From an uncultured Lachnospiraceae bacterium (GTDB lineage Bacteria > Bacillota > Clostridia > Lachnospirales > Lachnospiraceae), in NCBI GenBank assembly GCA_910588215.1, contig CAJUQJ010000024.1, positions 1 to 57,204 on the forward strand: DNA of 57,204 nucleotides, read 5' to 3'. Shown here one piece after another: positions 1 to 9,047 of this stretch. The notes beneath the pieces are model-generated. The model had not been told where the DNA came from, made no database searches, and saw only the letters and a program-made list of their open reading frames with translations. The translations under genes and the position numbers were made by a program. How positions within the stretch are numbered: the stretch's first letter is position 1; each line of letters opens with the position of its first letter.

Positions 1-1326
1 ATGATGGATATGACTGATCTGATCGAAGAGTATGGTCCCAATATCAAGAAGCTGTACGGCGATGAGTTCGAGAAGCTGAAACAGTCTGCAGACGATCCGG
101 CGATCTATCAGCTGTCCGCATACGCAGTAGGCGGCGAGAAGTTCAAACACTGTGGAACGGCTCAGATGCAGTGGGATGCCCTGAAAGCAAACGATTATAA
201 GCTTCCTGATACGTTGGAAGAGTTTGAGAAGATGATCAAGGATTATCTGGCGGCAAGTCCGACCACAGATGACGGCCTTGAAAGGATCGGTATCACTTTA
301 TCCGCTTCCGATTGGCACTGGCTGATCACGGTAGGCAATCCGGCAGGATTTATCGCGGACGGCGCGCCGGATAACGGACAGTGGATTGTCAACGAGAACA
401 ATGAAGGTATCTATAAGTTCCGTTCCGATAAGGAAAGAGAATATTTCAGATGGATGTGCCGTATGTACAACGAGGGTATTCTGGATCCCGAATTTGCAAC
501 ACAGACACACGAAGACTATATCGCGAAACTTGCATCCGGCCGTGTGGTAGCAATATTCGATTCAGACTGGGATTATCTGGATGCCGAGAAGGTATTGAAG
601 GCTGACGGCAAGCTGGGTTCCACCTATGCAGGTATTCCGCTCACCATGGATGCAGATACGAAGTGCGCATCCCTTATGTATCAGGGTCTGACGACCGGAA
701 CTGGCGTGGGTATCACTACATCCTGTAAAGATCCCGTGGCAGCGATCAAGTTCCTGGATTTCCTCTGCTCCGATGAGGGCCAGGTATTGAACAAATGGGG
801 TATCGAAGGTGTGAACTATTTCCTGGATGAAGACGGACACCGTTACAGAACAGAGGAAGAGATCAAAGAGTCTCAGGAGAACCAGGACTACGCTAAGAAT
901 ACAGGTGTCGGCTTCCATAACTATCCGTTCCCGACTTACGGCGACGGTATCCTGGATCCTTCCGGCAGCACCTATACGACCACCAGCAAACAGGCCGTGA
1001 TCGATGAGTACAATGAAGAAGAACGGGCAGCAGTGGAAGCATGGGGCGTTGAACTTCTGGTAGATATGTTCCCGCAGGCGGATGAGTTCGAGACACCTGA
1101 TTATTCTCCTCTTTGGGCATATGCTATGCCGATCGAGTTCACGGAGATCGTTGATAAGCTGGATGAGATCTCCTGGTCCGCGCTGATCAAATGTATCACC
1201 GGAACAGAGGCAGAATTCGACGCAAATTATGACGAGATGATCGCCGAACTGGAAGCAACAGGACTGAGCGAGGCGGAGCAGATGATGACAGATATTATTG
1301 CCGAGAAGGTTGCAGTCGTACAATAG
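1..1326 (+). CDS. ABC transporter sugar-binding lipoprotein, 5'-truncated
   Basis: This is the C-terminal part of an extracellular solute-binding protein (family 1, YtcQ/LipO-like) that would capture an oligosaccharide outside the cell and hand it to an ABC permease. The frame is already open at base 1 and shows no signal peptide or lipobox, so the true start lies outside the window and the ATG at base 1 is internal. Family marks seen are GRVVAIFDSDWDY near residue 180, a segment DPVAAIKFLDFLCSDEGQ near 250, and WGIEGVNYFLDEDG just after it, a signature of this subgroup. The C-terminus is complete and ends in a long acidic helix. The permease genes are not in the window. It converges on the AraC-type regulator at 1438-3141, which in this family commonly controls such importers. 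The sugar cannot be told from the sequence. Confidence 0.88.
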   Translation: MMDMTDLIEEYGPNIKKLYGDEFEKLKQSADDPAIYQLSAYAVGGEKFKHCGTAQMQWDALKANDYKLPDTLEEFEKMIKDYLAASPTTDDGLERIGITLSASDWHWLITVGNPAGFIADGAPDNGQWIVNENNEGIYKFRSDKEREYFRWMCRMYNEGILDPEFATQTHEDYIAKLASGRVVAIFDSDWDYLDAEKVLKADGKLGSTYAGIPLTMDADTKCASLMYQGLTTGTGVGITTSCKDPVAAIKFLDFLCSDEGQVLNKWGIEGVNYFLDEDGHRYRTEEEIKESQENQDYAKNTGVGFHNYPFPTYGDGILDPSGSTYTTTSKQAVIDEYNEEERAAVEAWGVELLVDMFPQADEFETPDYSPLWAYAMPIEFTEIVDKLDEISWSALIKCITGTEAEFDANYDEMIAELEATGLSEAEQMMTDIIAEKVAVVQ

Positions 1327-1376
1327 TGTGAAAATGATTTGAGATTCCGCGAAGAGGAACCGTAGAAGTTTGTATG

Positions 1377-1416
1377 AAAAAACTGCCGCATGGAGCGATC
1401 CGTGCGGCAGTTTTGC
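1377..1416. terminator. Bidirectional rho-independent terminator
   Basis: An almost perfect 16-base stem (1379-1394 paired with 1399-1414, one G-T wobble) closes a GCGA loop. It reads AAAACTGCCGC on the left and GCGGCAGTTTT on the right. Read on the minus strand the stem is followed by six T; read on the plus strand it ends in four T. It sits between the convergent sugar-binding gene and the regulator gene, so it can stop transcription from both sides. Confidence 0.85.
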
Positions 1417-1437
1417 AAGTCGATATATCTGTTATAC

Positions 1438-3141
1438 TCATGTTTCAGTCCCGTTTTTGAGTGGGGGGGGGTATTTTCCGGAGTCTGTATCCAGGCCGTT
1501 CCCTTTGCGGAATTCCGCCGGACTCTCACCCACGTATTTGCGGAATTTCTTATGGAAATAGTCTACGTTCTTGTAACCGATCTGTTCTGCGATCTCATAT
1601 ACTTTCAGCTTGTTTTCCAACAGAAGCTGTTTCGACAGCTCAATCCGCTTATGGTCGATGTAGGAATTGAAATTCTCTCCTACCGTCTTGCTGAAGATCT
1701 TGCCCAGGTAGGCACTGTTATAGCCGAAGAGAGGGGCGATCGTTTCCAACTTGATATTATGCTGGAAGTTGTGGTCGATGTAGAAGAGCACATCATCCAG
1801 TATCGTATCCCGGGAAGGGCTGCCGATGGCGTTCATGATCATCTCGAACTGTTCCGAGAGAAACTTGATGATCTCATACAGGTAATTGCGTCTGTTAATA
1901 TAGGCGATCACCGTGGAATTACTCAGAAAAGGAATCTCAGCGGAGACGTAATTACGGTTCATGCTTTCCTTGATCCGTAAGTACAGATCGGTCAGGAACA
2001 GCTTGATCTCAGCGATCTCGCCGCAGATATGGGAAAGCCCATATTCCAGTTCGGATAAAGTCTCGACGGTCATTCTGCGGTTATATGACTGTATGTATCC
2101 TACAAAACGTTCCGCGAAATCAGTAAGAGTGTCTTCCGAGAGCGACATGCAGGACTTGGAACAAATATCGTGCGGGCTTGTAAATTTATTGTTCGGAGCA
2201 GGAACTTGAACTTCTCCGCCGTCGTTTCGCCAATCGGCAGCAGGGTAAACCGTGTCGGATCGTGTTGGCAGCATCTCATACCCGATGGCGTGCTGCTCCT
2301 GGGCACAGAAGAATCGTCTGCTCAGCAGGCTGGCGGCATCTTTATAGGAGAGATGCACTTCTTCTAAGGACCGTACCGGCCGGCCGTAAGTCAGGAACAT
2401 GGACTCCATAGGGCTGCCCTCCTGCGGTGGCTGGTCTTCGTAATGATCCAGAAAATCGACAAGCTTGGAGAGCCCATGTGCTCCTTTTAGAAGGACAATA
2501 TCTCTGCTGTCTACGGACAGATGCTCGAATACATTGTTCTCCCGGTTGATCACTTTAAACAGTTCGGCAAAGGTATAGGGAGCCGCTGCAGCATGGGTGT
2601 GGAAGTCCTCACATATCACGACCTGGTAGATATCGGCCTGCAGATGGAAATGCTCAACATCTTCGTCGGACAAGGGTGCGGTGAGTGAACCGGTCAAAAG
2701 TTCATGGAGAATGACGCCTTTGGCCTTGTCTTTCAGCTCCGCAACATGGCTGGATCGTTGCTTTTCGGCAGAAAGCGCGGCTTTGACTTCGCCGACTACC
2801 GTGTAAAGTTCATCCTCATCGATCGGCTTGGTCAGATAGTAGCTGACACCGCTGCGGATGGCTTCCTGCGCGTATTTGAAGTCGGAGTACCCGCTTAGGA
2901 TGATACATTTGCCAGGATAACCGGCCTCCCTGGCCCGGCGTATGACCTCAGTGCCATGCATCTTCGGCATACGGACATCCAGCATTACGAGGCTGGGCTG
3001 CAGGGCGAGGATTCGCTCCAGTGCGTCCGCACCGTTGGAGGCTTCTCCGCACAGGCGAAAGCCAAGGGACTCCCAGTCTGCTATATATTTCAATCCTTCT
3101 CGGATAGAAGCTTCGTCATCAGCGATAAACAGTGTTTCCAT
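1438..3141 (-). CDS. YesN-type response regulator, receiver plus AraC HTH
   Basis: This is a cytoplasmic two-component response regulator of 567 residues. The receiver domain (about 1-120) has the acidic pair D8-D9, phospho-acceptor D55 in MLDVRMPK and the conserved lysine K105 in YLTKPID. A middle region of unknown fold follows, and a double helix-turn-helix AraC domain fills about 445-548, including IAEQIGYKNVDYFHKKFRKY and GESPAEFRKG. Length is normal for the YesN group. Such proteins usually work with a YesM-type membrane kinase and activate carbohydrate importer genes. No kinase gene is in the window. The gene is divergent from the glycan locus and convergent with the sugar-binding gene. 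The last codons run through nine consecutive G on the plus strand (1463-1471), which encode a short proline run after the folded domain, so slippage there would change only the tail. Confidence 0.93.
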   Translation of the reverse strand: METLFIADDEASIREGLKYIADWESLGFRLCGEASNGADALERILALQPSLVMLDVRMPKMHGTEVIRRAREAGYPGKCIILSGYSDFKYAQEAIRSGVSYYLTKPIDEDELYTVVGEVKAALSAEKQRSSHVAELKDKAKGVILHELLTGSLTAPLSDEDVEHFHLQADIYQVVICEDFHTHAAAAPYTFAELFKVINRENNVFEHLSVDSRDIVLLKGAHGLSKLVDFLDHYEDQPPQEGSPMESMFLTYGRPVRSLEEVHLSYKDAASLLSRRFFCAQEQHAIGYEMLPTRSDTVYPAADWRNDGGEVQVPAPNNKFTSPHDICSKSCMSLSEDTLTDFAERFVGYIQSYNRRMTVETLSELEYGLSHICGEIAEIKLFLTDLYLRIKESMNRNYVSAEIPFLSNSTVIAYINRRNYLYEIIKFLSEQFEMIMNAIGSPSRDTILDDVLFYIDHNFQHNIKLETIAPLFGYNSAYLGKIFSKTVGENFNSYIDHKRIELSKQLLLENKLKVYEIAEQIGYKNVDYFHKKFRKYVGESPAEFRKGNGLDTDSGKYPPPLKNGTET

Positions 3142-3347
3142 AAAGAGTAAAGGGCCTTTCTGCGAAATGTGAACGTGTCAGTACACTAGATATCGTAACA
3201 TGAAACGGTATATCCCGCAAGTGAGAAGGAAGATCGCGCTGTTACGTTTCATCAGCACGGATGTATCTTTAAGCACCTGTGAGATCTTGGAAAATAACAC
3301 CCCTGGAATGATCAAATCCCCATTCTGACAAATGACCTTGGACACAC

Positions 3348-3376
3348 TTGCCACATTTTACGTGTGAGGGTATAAT
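3348..3376 (+). promoter_or_regulatory. Sigma-A-type promoter of the glycan locus
   Basis: A TTGCCA box (3348-3353) lies 17 bases from a perfect TATAAT box (3371-3376), about 57 bases before the first gene of the plus-strand locus. It is the best promoter seen in the window and probably starts a very long transcript. The rest of the 3142-3432 intergenic region holds no gene. It contains an 8-base inverted repeat (ATGAAACG at 3200-3207 and its complement at 3245-3252) that might be an operator for the divergent regulator, but the arms are 37 bases apart and this is only a guess. Confidence 0.72.
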
Positions 3377-3432
3377 TATATAGTAAACGGCGGATTAAAG
3401 AAACAGTAAAGACTAAGAAGCGAGGAAATACT

Positions 3433-4191
3433 ATGTTTTCATATGACGATTACAGAGAGATCATTCGGATCATACAGGCTGACGGAAGGTATTGCAGTTA
3501 TGCGGATGCGCTTGGCAAAGAACGTTTTATCATTATGCGCCATGATGTGGAGTACAGTGTGGACAGAGCCTATCAGATGGCGAAGGTGGAGCAGAGCATG
3601 GATTTTGTTTCTACCTTTTTCTTCCAGTGGACTAATAACTCATATAATATTCTGTCGAGAAGGAATATGGATATGATCAAGGATATGCATGAGAGGGGGC
3701 AGCATATCGGGCTGCACTTCGCGCTGAACGGCATGACGGATATGCAGCAGGTGCGCAGGCGCATTAAGATGGAGATGGATATCTTAAGCGAGATGTTTGG
3801 GTTTGAGATCACTGAGTTTTCCGTACACAGACCTTCCAAAGACATTCTGCGGGAGAATATCAAGTTGGACGGTATACTGAATGCATACCAGGATGACTTT
3901 TTCACCTTTGCAGATAAAATAACTGATGATATGAAATTGCAGGTGAAATATATGTCGGATGCGAATCATATCTGGCGTTACGGATATCCTGACAAGGAAA
4001 ATATCACAAGTTATGATAAAGTGCAGATCTTGACGCATCCTTTTGCGTGGAGTAAGAAGGGGTGTAATAACTTCGAGAATTACAGGATGCTGCTGCAGGA
4101 GAAATATGTAGAACTGGTGGAATCGGTGGATCATGAATGTAAGGATTTCGGAGAGTATAAGGAGTATTTCCTGGAGAAGGATGTGAGGTAA
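3433..4191 (+). CDS. NodB-like polysaccharide deacetylase family protein
   Basis: The 252-residue product resembles the deacetylase-like proteins found in lipopolysaccharide and capsule loci, a branch of the NodB/carbohydrate esterase 4 superfamily. The metal-site segments can be placed: MRHDVEYS at 35-42 supplies the Asp/Asp or Asp/His pair, HIGLHF at 91-96 gives two histidines, VHRPSKD at 131-137 matches the Arg-containing motif, and LTHPFAW at 200-206 gives the late histidine. There is no signal peptide, so unlike secreted peptidoglycan deacetylases it probably acts in the cytoplasm on a sugar precursor or lipid-linked intermediate. It is the first gene after the promoter, with ribosome site GAGG just before the ATG, and is followed by an amidotransferase gene after 9 bases. 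The exact substrate is unknown. Confidence 0.72.
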   Translation: MFSYDDYREIIRIIQADGRYCSYADALGKERFIIMRHDVEYSVDRAYQMAKVEQSMDFVSTFFFQWTNNSYNILSRRNMDMIKDMHERGQHIGLHFALNGMTDMQQVRRRIKMEMDILSEMFGFEITEFSVHRPSKDILRENIKLDGILNAYQDDFFTFADKITDDMKLQVKYMSDANHIWRYGYPDKENITSYDKVQILTHPFAWSKKGCNNFENYRMLLQEKYVELVESVDHECKDFGEYKEYFLEKDVR

Positions 4192-4200
4192 GGGCGAACT

Positions 4201-6096
4201 ATGTGTGGAATATGCGGCTATATTGGCAGGAAGAATATTACGCTGGAACAGCTTAAGGAGATGAATGATACCATGTATCACCGCGGGCCGGATGACAGCG
4301 GCGAGGAGATTTATGAGATGGGCGGAGGCTGGCTGGTCGGCTTCGCCCAGAGACGGCTGTCTATCCTGGATCTTTCGGCGTTGGGGCATCAGCCGATGCA
4401 TTCGCCGGACAGGAGGGTCTCCATTGTCTATAACGGCGAGATCTACAATTTTCGGGAATTAAGAGAAGAACTGGCGGACTATTCCTTCCGGTCTGACTGC
4501 GACACGGAGGTGATCATAGCCGCCTATTTAAAATGGGGCATACAGTGTGTAGAACGATTTAACGGCATGTTTGCCATCGCACTCTATGACAGGCAGACGC
4601 AGGAGATCTTCCTCGTACGGGACCGTATCGGTAAGAAACCGCTCTACTACTGGTATGAGAACGATGAGCTGGCGTTCGCATCGGAGCTGAAGCCGATCAT
4701 GAAATGTCCCGGTTTTACGGGCGAGATTGAGTCACGCGTGTTATCCAGATATTTATTCCATCAGTATATCAATGCGCCGGAGAGTATCTGGAAGAGGGTC
4801 TTTAAGGTAGAACCGGGGGCGATCCTTAGGTTTGTGCATGGTAAGATCAGCACCTGGAAATACTGGGATATCAAAGAGATTTATCGTCAGGCTCAGTCCG
4901 ACAGGATCGAAGAATTTCATGATGCGAAAGAAGAACTTAAGAGGCTCTTGAAGAAGTCGGTGAGAATGCGGATGATCGCTGATGTGCCGTTGGGTTCTTT
5001 CCTGAGTGGAGGATATGATTCTTCTTTGATCACGGCGATAGCGCAGGAGTGCTCAGACAGTCCGGTGAAGACCTTTTCTATAGGCTTTCATGAAGAGAAG
5101 TATAACGAGGCGAAATACGCCAGGGCGGTGGCAGAACATCTGGGAACGAAGCACACGGAGCTTTATATCGATGAACAAGATATGTTTGACCTGGTGGAGA
5201 GTATTCCGCAGTATTATGACGAACCCTTTGCGGACAGTTCTCAGATTGCCACGATGATGGTATCGAAGCTGGCCAGAGACCAGGTAACGGTGGCTCTGTC
5301 CGGTGACGGAGGCGACGAGTTCTTTTGCGGATATAATGTATATGACAATGTGGCGAAGGCACAGCGCCTGGACAGGCTTGGCGGGATGGTACACGGTCTT
5401 TGCTCCCTGCCGGGACTGCGGCAGCTGCGTATGGAGGAGCGGCTGCCCTTTAAGGTGCGAGTGATAGCCGGAAATCGTGAGAAGGAGAGCAAGACGCAGT
5501 TTGGGGCCGGGAATTATCCGATCAAGGCCCGGGCTATGGTCAAGAAGATACGGGAAGGGGAGACGGCCCTTCCGATCCATTACTTGATCGAGAGCGGTTA
5601 CGGGATAGCGGATTGGCAGATCCGGAGGATGCTATTAGACATGGATACTTATCTGCCGGGAGACATTCTCTGTAAGGTGGATCGTGCCTCTATGAAATAT
5701 TCCCTGGAGTCCAGATGTCCGATCCTGGACAAAGAGGTGATGGAGTGCTCCTTCCGCATTCCTCATAAGTATAAATATGCGGACGGTAATAAGAAATACA
5801 TTCTGAAAGAGATCGCATATGATTATATTCCGAAGGAATTGTTGGAACGTCCGAAGGTGGGATTCGGTGTACCTCTGGACAAGTGGCTGCGCGGCCCGCT
5901 GCGGGAGCAGGTGTTAGATTACAGCAGTTATGATTTTTTGAAGAGGCAGAATATTTTCGATGCGAAGTATGTATCGGATATGATCGGGAGCTATCTGGAG
6001 AAGGGAGATGCCGGACCGGCAACCGGAGCCAACTACTCAAAACTGACATGGTCCTTCTTCGTTTTCCAGCAGTGGTATCAGAAATATCGCGCGTAA
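4201..6096 (+). CDS. asnB: Asparagine synthase (glutamine-hydrolysing)-type amidotransferase
   Basis: The 631-residue protein has the two domains of class II amidotransferases. It begins with MCGICGY, so after Met removal Cys2 is the nucleophile that releases ammonia from glutamine. The synthetase half carries the ATP pyrophosphate loop SGGYDSS (about 265-271) and SGDGGDEFFCGY (about 363-374). It may make asparagine. In glycan loci, however, relatives are thought to amidate uronic-acid carboxyl groups, and the presence of a second, divergent copy at 9048 favours a dedicated sugar role for at least one of them. Length and motifs are complete and no defect is seen. It directly follows the deacetylase gene. 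Confidence 0.88.
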   Translation: MCGICGYIGRKNITLEQLKEMNDTMYHRGPDDSGEEIYEMGGGWLVGFAQRRLSILDLSALGHQPMHSPDRRVSIVYNGEIYNFRELREELADYSFRSDCDTEVIIAAYLKWGIQCVERFNGMFAIALYDRQTQEIFLVRDRIGKKPLYYWYENDELAFASELKPIMKCPGFTGEIESRVLSRYLFHQYINAPESIWKRVFKVEPGAILRFVHGKISTWKYWDIKEIYRQAQSDRIEEFHDAKEELKRLLKKSVRMRMIADVPLGSFLSGGYDSSLITAIAQECSDSPVKTFSIGFHEEKYNEAKYARAVAEHLGTKHTELYIDEQDMFDLVESIPQYYDEPFADSSQIATMMVSKLARDQVTVALSGDGGDEFFCGYNVYDNVAKAQRLDRLGGMVHGLCSLPGLRQLRMEERLPFKVRVIAGNREKESKTQFGAGNYPIKARAMVKKIREGETALPIHYLIESGYGIADWQIRRMLLDMDTYLPGDILCKVDRASMKYSLESRCPILDKEVMECSFRIPHKYKYADGNKKYILKEIAYDYIPKELLERPKVGFGVPLDKWLRGPLREQVLDYSSYDFLKRQNIFDAKYVSDMIGSYLEKGDAGPATGANYSKLTWSFFVFQQWYQKYRA

Positions 6097-6532
6097 TGTC
6101 GAAGTGGAAACGTAAATATGGGCGCGAAATATTGAATGATATTAAACGGAACTGCATATATGAAACGGCGGGATAATTTCTCGGACAGGGCTTGGCAGAT
6201 GTGAAAAACAGGAAAACAGAACGGGTGAAATTGGCAAAAACCGCTGAATGTAAGGAAAATAAAAGCGTTAAAAATGCCGTCGGATATTTTCATTAGATGG
6301 CAGATTGTGTAACTTGCAAAATTCTAAAAGTTATCCAAAAATATAACGGATATCAGAGAAAAATGAGAAAATAAAGTCAGATAATACAACAAATAGTGCA
6401 CACAATTTAAAATATAAAAATAAATCATGATTTGATAAAGTGCAGTATTTTGACGAAAATGCAGGAAAAAAGAAGAAAATTAGGAAAAAATATCGAAGAA
6501 AAAAGTAAAATGAAGGATTTTATGCAAATGAC
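6097..6532. other. AT-rich intergenic region, no gene seen
   Basis: This 436-base gap is clearly richer in A and T than the flanking genes and has no open frame with a ribosome site on either strand. An imperfect inverted repeat (AAATATCGCGC at 6082-6092, ending in the asnB stop region, and GCGCGAAATATT at 6122-6133) could fold but has a 29-base loop and no T run, so it is not a convincing terminator. The best promoter candidate is TTGATA (6432-6437), 17 bases, GAAAAT (6455-6460), which is weak. The gap probably separates two transcription units or is a remnant of rearrangement. Confidence 0.5.
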
Positions 6533-7648
6533 ATGAAAAGAGATAGTGGGACAAAGCACATATGTTTTTATATCGGCTCCCTGCATAAGGGTGGAGCCGA
6601 GAGGGTGTTCGTAAATCTGGCAGAATACTTCCAAAAGATAGGATATCGGGTGACGATGGTCACACAGTACCGATTTCCTGAGGAGGAAGAGTATGCGATG
6701 CCTGCAGGTGTGAGAAGAGTGCTCTCGGATCTGACAGAAGAAGAATTGAGTAACAGCCGTGCAGTTAATCTGTACCGCCGCATTCAGAAGCTGCACCGCA
6801 TCTGGAAACGGGAGAAACCCAATCTGGTGTTATCCTGTATCGGCAAGAATAATTTCATGACGGTTGTTACGACAATGTTAACACACACAAGGTCTGTGGT
6901 GTCCGTGGTGGGAGAGGCAAGGGAAGAGTATCCTGGCAGACTGATGCGCATGTTAGCCAACCACCTGTTTCTTTTTGCAGACGGCATTATTTTACAGACA
7001 GAACGTTCTCGGTCTTTCTTCCATAAGAGAGTGGGCAGACGGGCGGTCATATTGCCGAATTCTCTGAATCCGGATTTTATTAAGGCGAGATATGAGGGTG
7101 AACGGGATAAGCGGATTGTCTCGGTGGGAAGAATGGACGCCAACAAGAATCATGAGATGATGCTCAGGGCGTTTGCCGCATTGGCTGACCGGTATCCGGA
7201 TCACACGCTTACAATATATGGTGACGGTGAGTTGCGGGGTTATCTGGAGAATTTGGCCGGGCAGCTGAGAATAGCCGATAGAGTTGTGATGCCGGGTGTT
7301 ATTCCGGATGTGGCGAAACAGATTGAGAAAGCGTCTCTTTTCCTGCTCACTTCCTATTCGGAAGGGGTATCCAATGCTTTGATCGAGGCTTTGGCTACCG
7401 GGCTGCCCGTAATCGCGACGGATGTGCCCAGCGGAGGGACCGTAGAGCTGATAGCAGATGAGGTGAACGGGCTGATCATTCCGGCAGGTGATGAGAAGGC
7501 GCTGGAGAGAGCCATGGACAGATTACTGGGAGATGTGGACTATGCGGACAGGCTGGGCCGGGAGGCGGCGAAGATTCAGAAACGTCTGGCACCGGAACGG
7601 GTGAACGGGCTGTGGCGGGAATATTTCGAGAAGATCATGGCAAAGTAG
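6533..7648 (+). CDS. Glycosyltransferase family 4
   Basis: The 371-residue product is a GT-B-fold retaining glycosyltransferase. The N-terminal acceptor domain starts with a typical GSLHKGGAERV loop (about residues 15-25). The C-terminal donor domain has VSVGRMDANKNHEMMLRAF (about 200) and the family EX7E signature within SEGVSNALIEALATGLPVI (about 280-298). It would transfer a nucleotide-activated sugar to a lipid-linked glycan on the cytoplasmic face. It stands after the long AT-rich gap. The ribosome site (GAAGGA at about 6511) lies 16 bases away, so translation may be weak. Donor and acceptor are unknown. Confidence 0.9.
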   Translation: MKRDSGTKHICFYIGSLHKGGAERVFVNLAEYFQKIGYRVTMVTQYRFPEEEEYAMPAGVRRVLSDLTEEELSNSRAVNLYRRIQKLHRIWKREKPNLVLSCIGKNNFMTVVTTMLTHTRSVVSVVGEAREEYPGRLMRMLANHLFLFADGIILQTERSRSFFHKRVGRRAVILPNSLNPDFIKARYEGERDKRIVSVGRMDANKNHEMMLRAFAALADRYPDHTLTIYGDGELRGYLENLAGQLRIADRVVMPGVIPDVAKQIEKASLFLLTSYSEGVSNALIEALATGLPVIATDVPSGGTVELIADEVNGLIIPAGDEKALERAMDRLLGDVDYADRLGREAAKIQKRLAPERVNGLWREYFEKIMAK

Positions 7649-7762
7649 ATGACATAAAGATCAGTGAATTTGGATAGTGTCCGGGCCGAGACAGATGAGC
7701 GGTCGCACGAGAAGCTGCGGTATGATGCCGAGAGACTTTTGTATAATTTATAGAAGGTTAAG

Positions 7763-8881
7763 GTGGATGAAAAGGATATGGAAAATAAACTGAAGCGGAG
7801 CAATGTGTGGACGGCAGTTCAGATCGCTGCATTCCTCGGAATCTTTGTGCTGCTGTTGGTGCCTCTCTCTTATATGTTGAGGACCAACGGCGCCGTGAAA
7901 GACCGTTTTTCCGGGTTCTATGCAGAGAAGGATCATACGCTGGATATCGTGATGATCGGATCGAGCCCGGTGTTTCCTTATTATGCGGCGCCCAAGCTGT
8001 GGGGAGAGACAGGGATCGCCATGTATCCGCTGTCATCCAATGTACAGCGGCCTGCAGCCATGAAATATCTGGTGGAGGAAGCGGAGAAGACGCAGAGCCC
8101 GCAGCTTTACATTTTTGAAATGCGGATGTTTACTATGGAAGACGAAGGCTTGAGAGACAATATGGCGTATACCCGCGGCGTGACTGACAATATGAGGTAT
8201 TCGCGTCAGCGGATGAGGACGATCCGGGCGCTGGTTCCCGAGGACGACGAGGAGGGAAGGCTCAGCTATTATCTGGATATCATGAAATACCATACGAACT
8301 GGAAAATGCTGACGCTGCCATCCGAATGGGCGAACATGACCTATCATAAGGCAAGCCCTCTGAAAGGCTTTGAGTTCAAGGATGAAGTGGGACCGCAGCC
8401 TATGCCTGACTGTGGGAATGCAGAGGGGGAGAAGGCTATACCGCCGGAACAGGAGGACTGTTTGGTAGATCTTCTGTCCTTTTTACAGCAGTCGGGAAAG
8501 GAGGCATTGTTTATCGTATCTCCTTATGGAGAATCACTGGAAGAACAGCAGATGTATAATTATATGGAAGAGATCGTGTCTTCTTACGGCTATTCTTTTC
8601 TGAATATGAATGATCATTACAGAGAGATCGGCATTATCTTTGAGGAGGATTTCGCAGATTACGGCAGCCATACCAATGCCATAGGGGCGGAGAAATGTTC
8701 GGACTTTCTGCGGGCGTATCTGCAGGAGAGATATTCTTTTACCGATAAACGCGGACAGGAGAAGTACCGGTCGTGGGATGCGGCGTATGAGTTGTGGAAA
8801 CTGGAAATGGAAGAGGCGAGGGAGACGATCCTGGACAGGATCGCCCGCGGAGAGTATGCGCAGATCGAGGATGCACAGTGA
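7763..8881 (+). CDS. Membrane-anchored SGNH-hydrolase-like protein
   Basis: The 372-residue protein has one N-terminal membrane segment (about 18-40) and an outside domain of the SGNH/DUF1574 type. Residues DIVMIGSSPVFPY (61-73) contain the GSS block with the likely nucleophile serine at 68, and a late DYGSHTNAIGA segment (about 300-310) can supply the Asp/His part. Relatives take part in O-acetylation or deacylation of exported polysaccharides. Being outside the membrane, it would act on the flipped or finished glycan. A second ATG at 7781 also has a possible ribosome site (AAAAGGAT), so the start is uncertain by six codons. A TATAAT at 7742-7747 lacks a matching -35 box. Its stop codon overlaps the start of a repeated sequence at 8879-8923. 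Confidence 0.72.
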   Translation: MDEKDMENKLKRSNVWTAVQIAAFLGIFVLLLVPLSYMLRTNGAVKDRFSGFYAEKDHTLDIVMIGSSPVFPYYAAPKLWGETGIAMYPLSSNVQRPAAMKYLVEEAEKTQSPQLYIFEMRMFTMEDEGLRDNMAYTRGVTDNMRYSRQRMRTIRALVPEDDEEGRLSYYLDIMKYHTNWKMLTLPSEWANMTYHKASPLKGFEFKDEVGPQPMPDCGNAEGEKAIPPEQEDCLVDLLSFLQQSGKEALFIVSPYGESLEEQQMYNYMEEIVSSYGYSFLNMNDHYREIGIIFEEDFADYGSHTNAIGAEKCSDFLRAYLQERYSFTDKRGQEKYRSWDAAYELWKLEMEEARETILDRIARGEYAQIEDAQ

Positions 8882-8923
8882 AATTCTGCTCACGTCCTCA
8901 GCGCAAAACGCTTCGGAATGGAG
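8879..8923 (+). repeat. Partial copy of intergenic leader repeat
   Basis: This 45-base stretch matches 18638-18683 at about 41 of 46 aligned positions: TGAAATTCTGC, then CTCAGC, then AAAACGCTTCGGAATGGAG. It keeps the right half of the palindrome and the ribosome-site end but lacks the upstream hairpins found before the GT17 gene. It begins at the stop codon of the SGNH gene. Confidence 0.7.
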
Positions 8924-8929
8924 AAAAAC

Positions 8930-9013
8930 ATGACGATCAGGATCAACAGGCGATATCAGAAGAACGAATGCTTTGCGAGAATGCCCGAGAGCAGGATACT
9001 TTGCGCCGTGTGA
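8930..9013 (+). CDS. Possible 27-residue small open frame
   Basis: An ATG at 8930 lies seven bases after the GGAG of the repeated leader end and opens a 27-codon frame ending in TGA at 9011-9013. The peptide is basic, with three cysteines or methionine-rich stretches but no membrane segment or known motif. It could be a leader peptide for the downstream amidotransferase gene, a decayed start of a former gene that once followed the leader, or chance. I do not recognise it, and only the good ribosome site supports it. Confidence 0.2.
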   Translation: MTIRINRRYQKNECFARMPESRILCAV

Positions 9014-9047
9014 TAGGAACACGATGTGGTAGGAGAAGGAGAGGACT

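Noticed and set aside
562..1323. 253-codon open frame on the minus strand
   Set aside because: It lies wholly antisense to the sugar-binding gene, has no ribosome site and its product shows no domain; it is a shadow of the real codon pattern.
1463..1471. Nine-G run at the regulator end as a switch of regulator activity
   Set aside because: It lies after the DNA-binding domain, so a length change would alter only the last residues.
7742..7747. TATAAT upstream of the SGNH gene as a promoter
   Set aside because: No acceptable -35 box lies 16 to 18 bases upstream and the extended TGN element is not present in the right phase.
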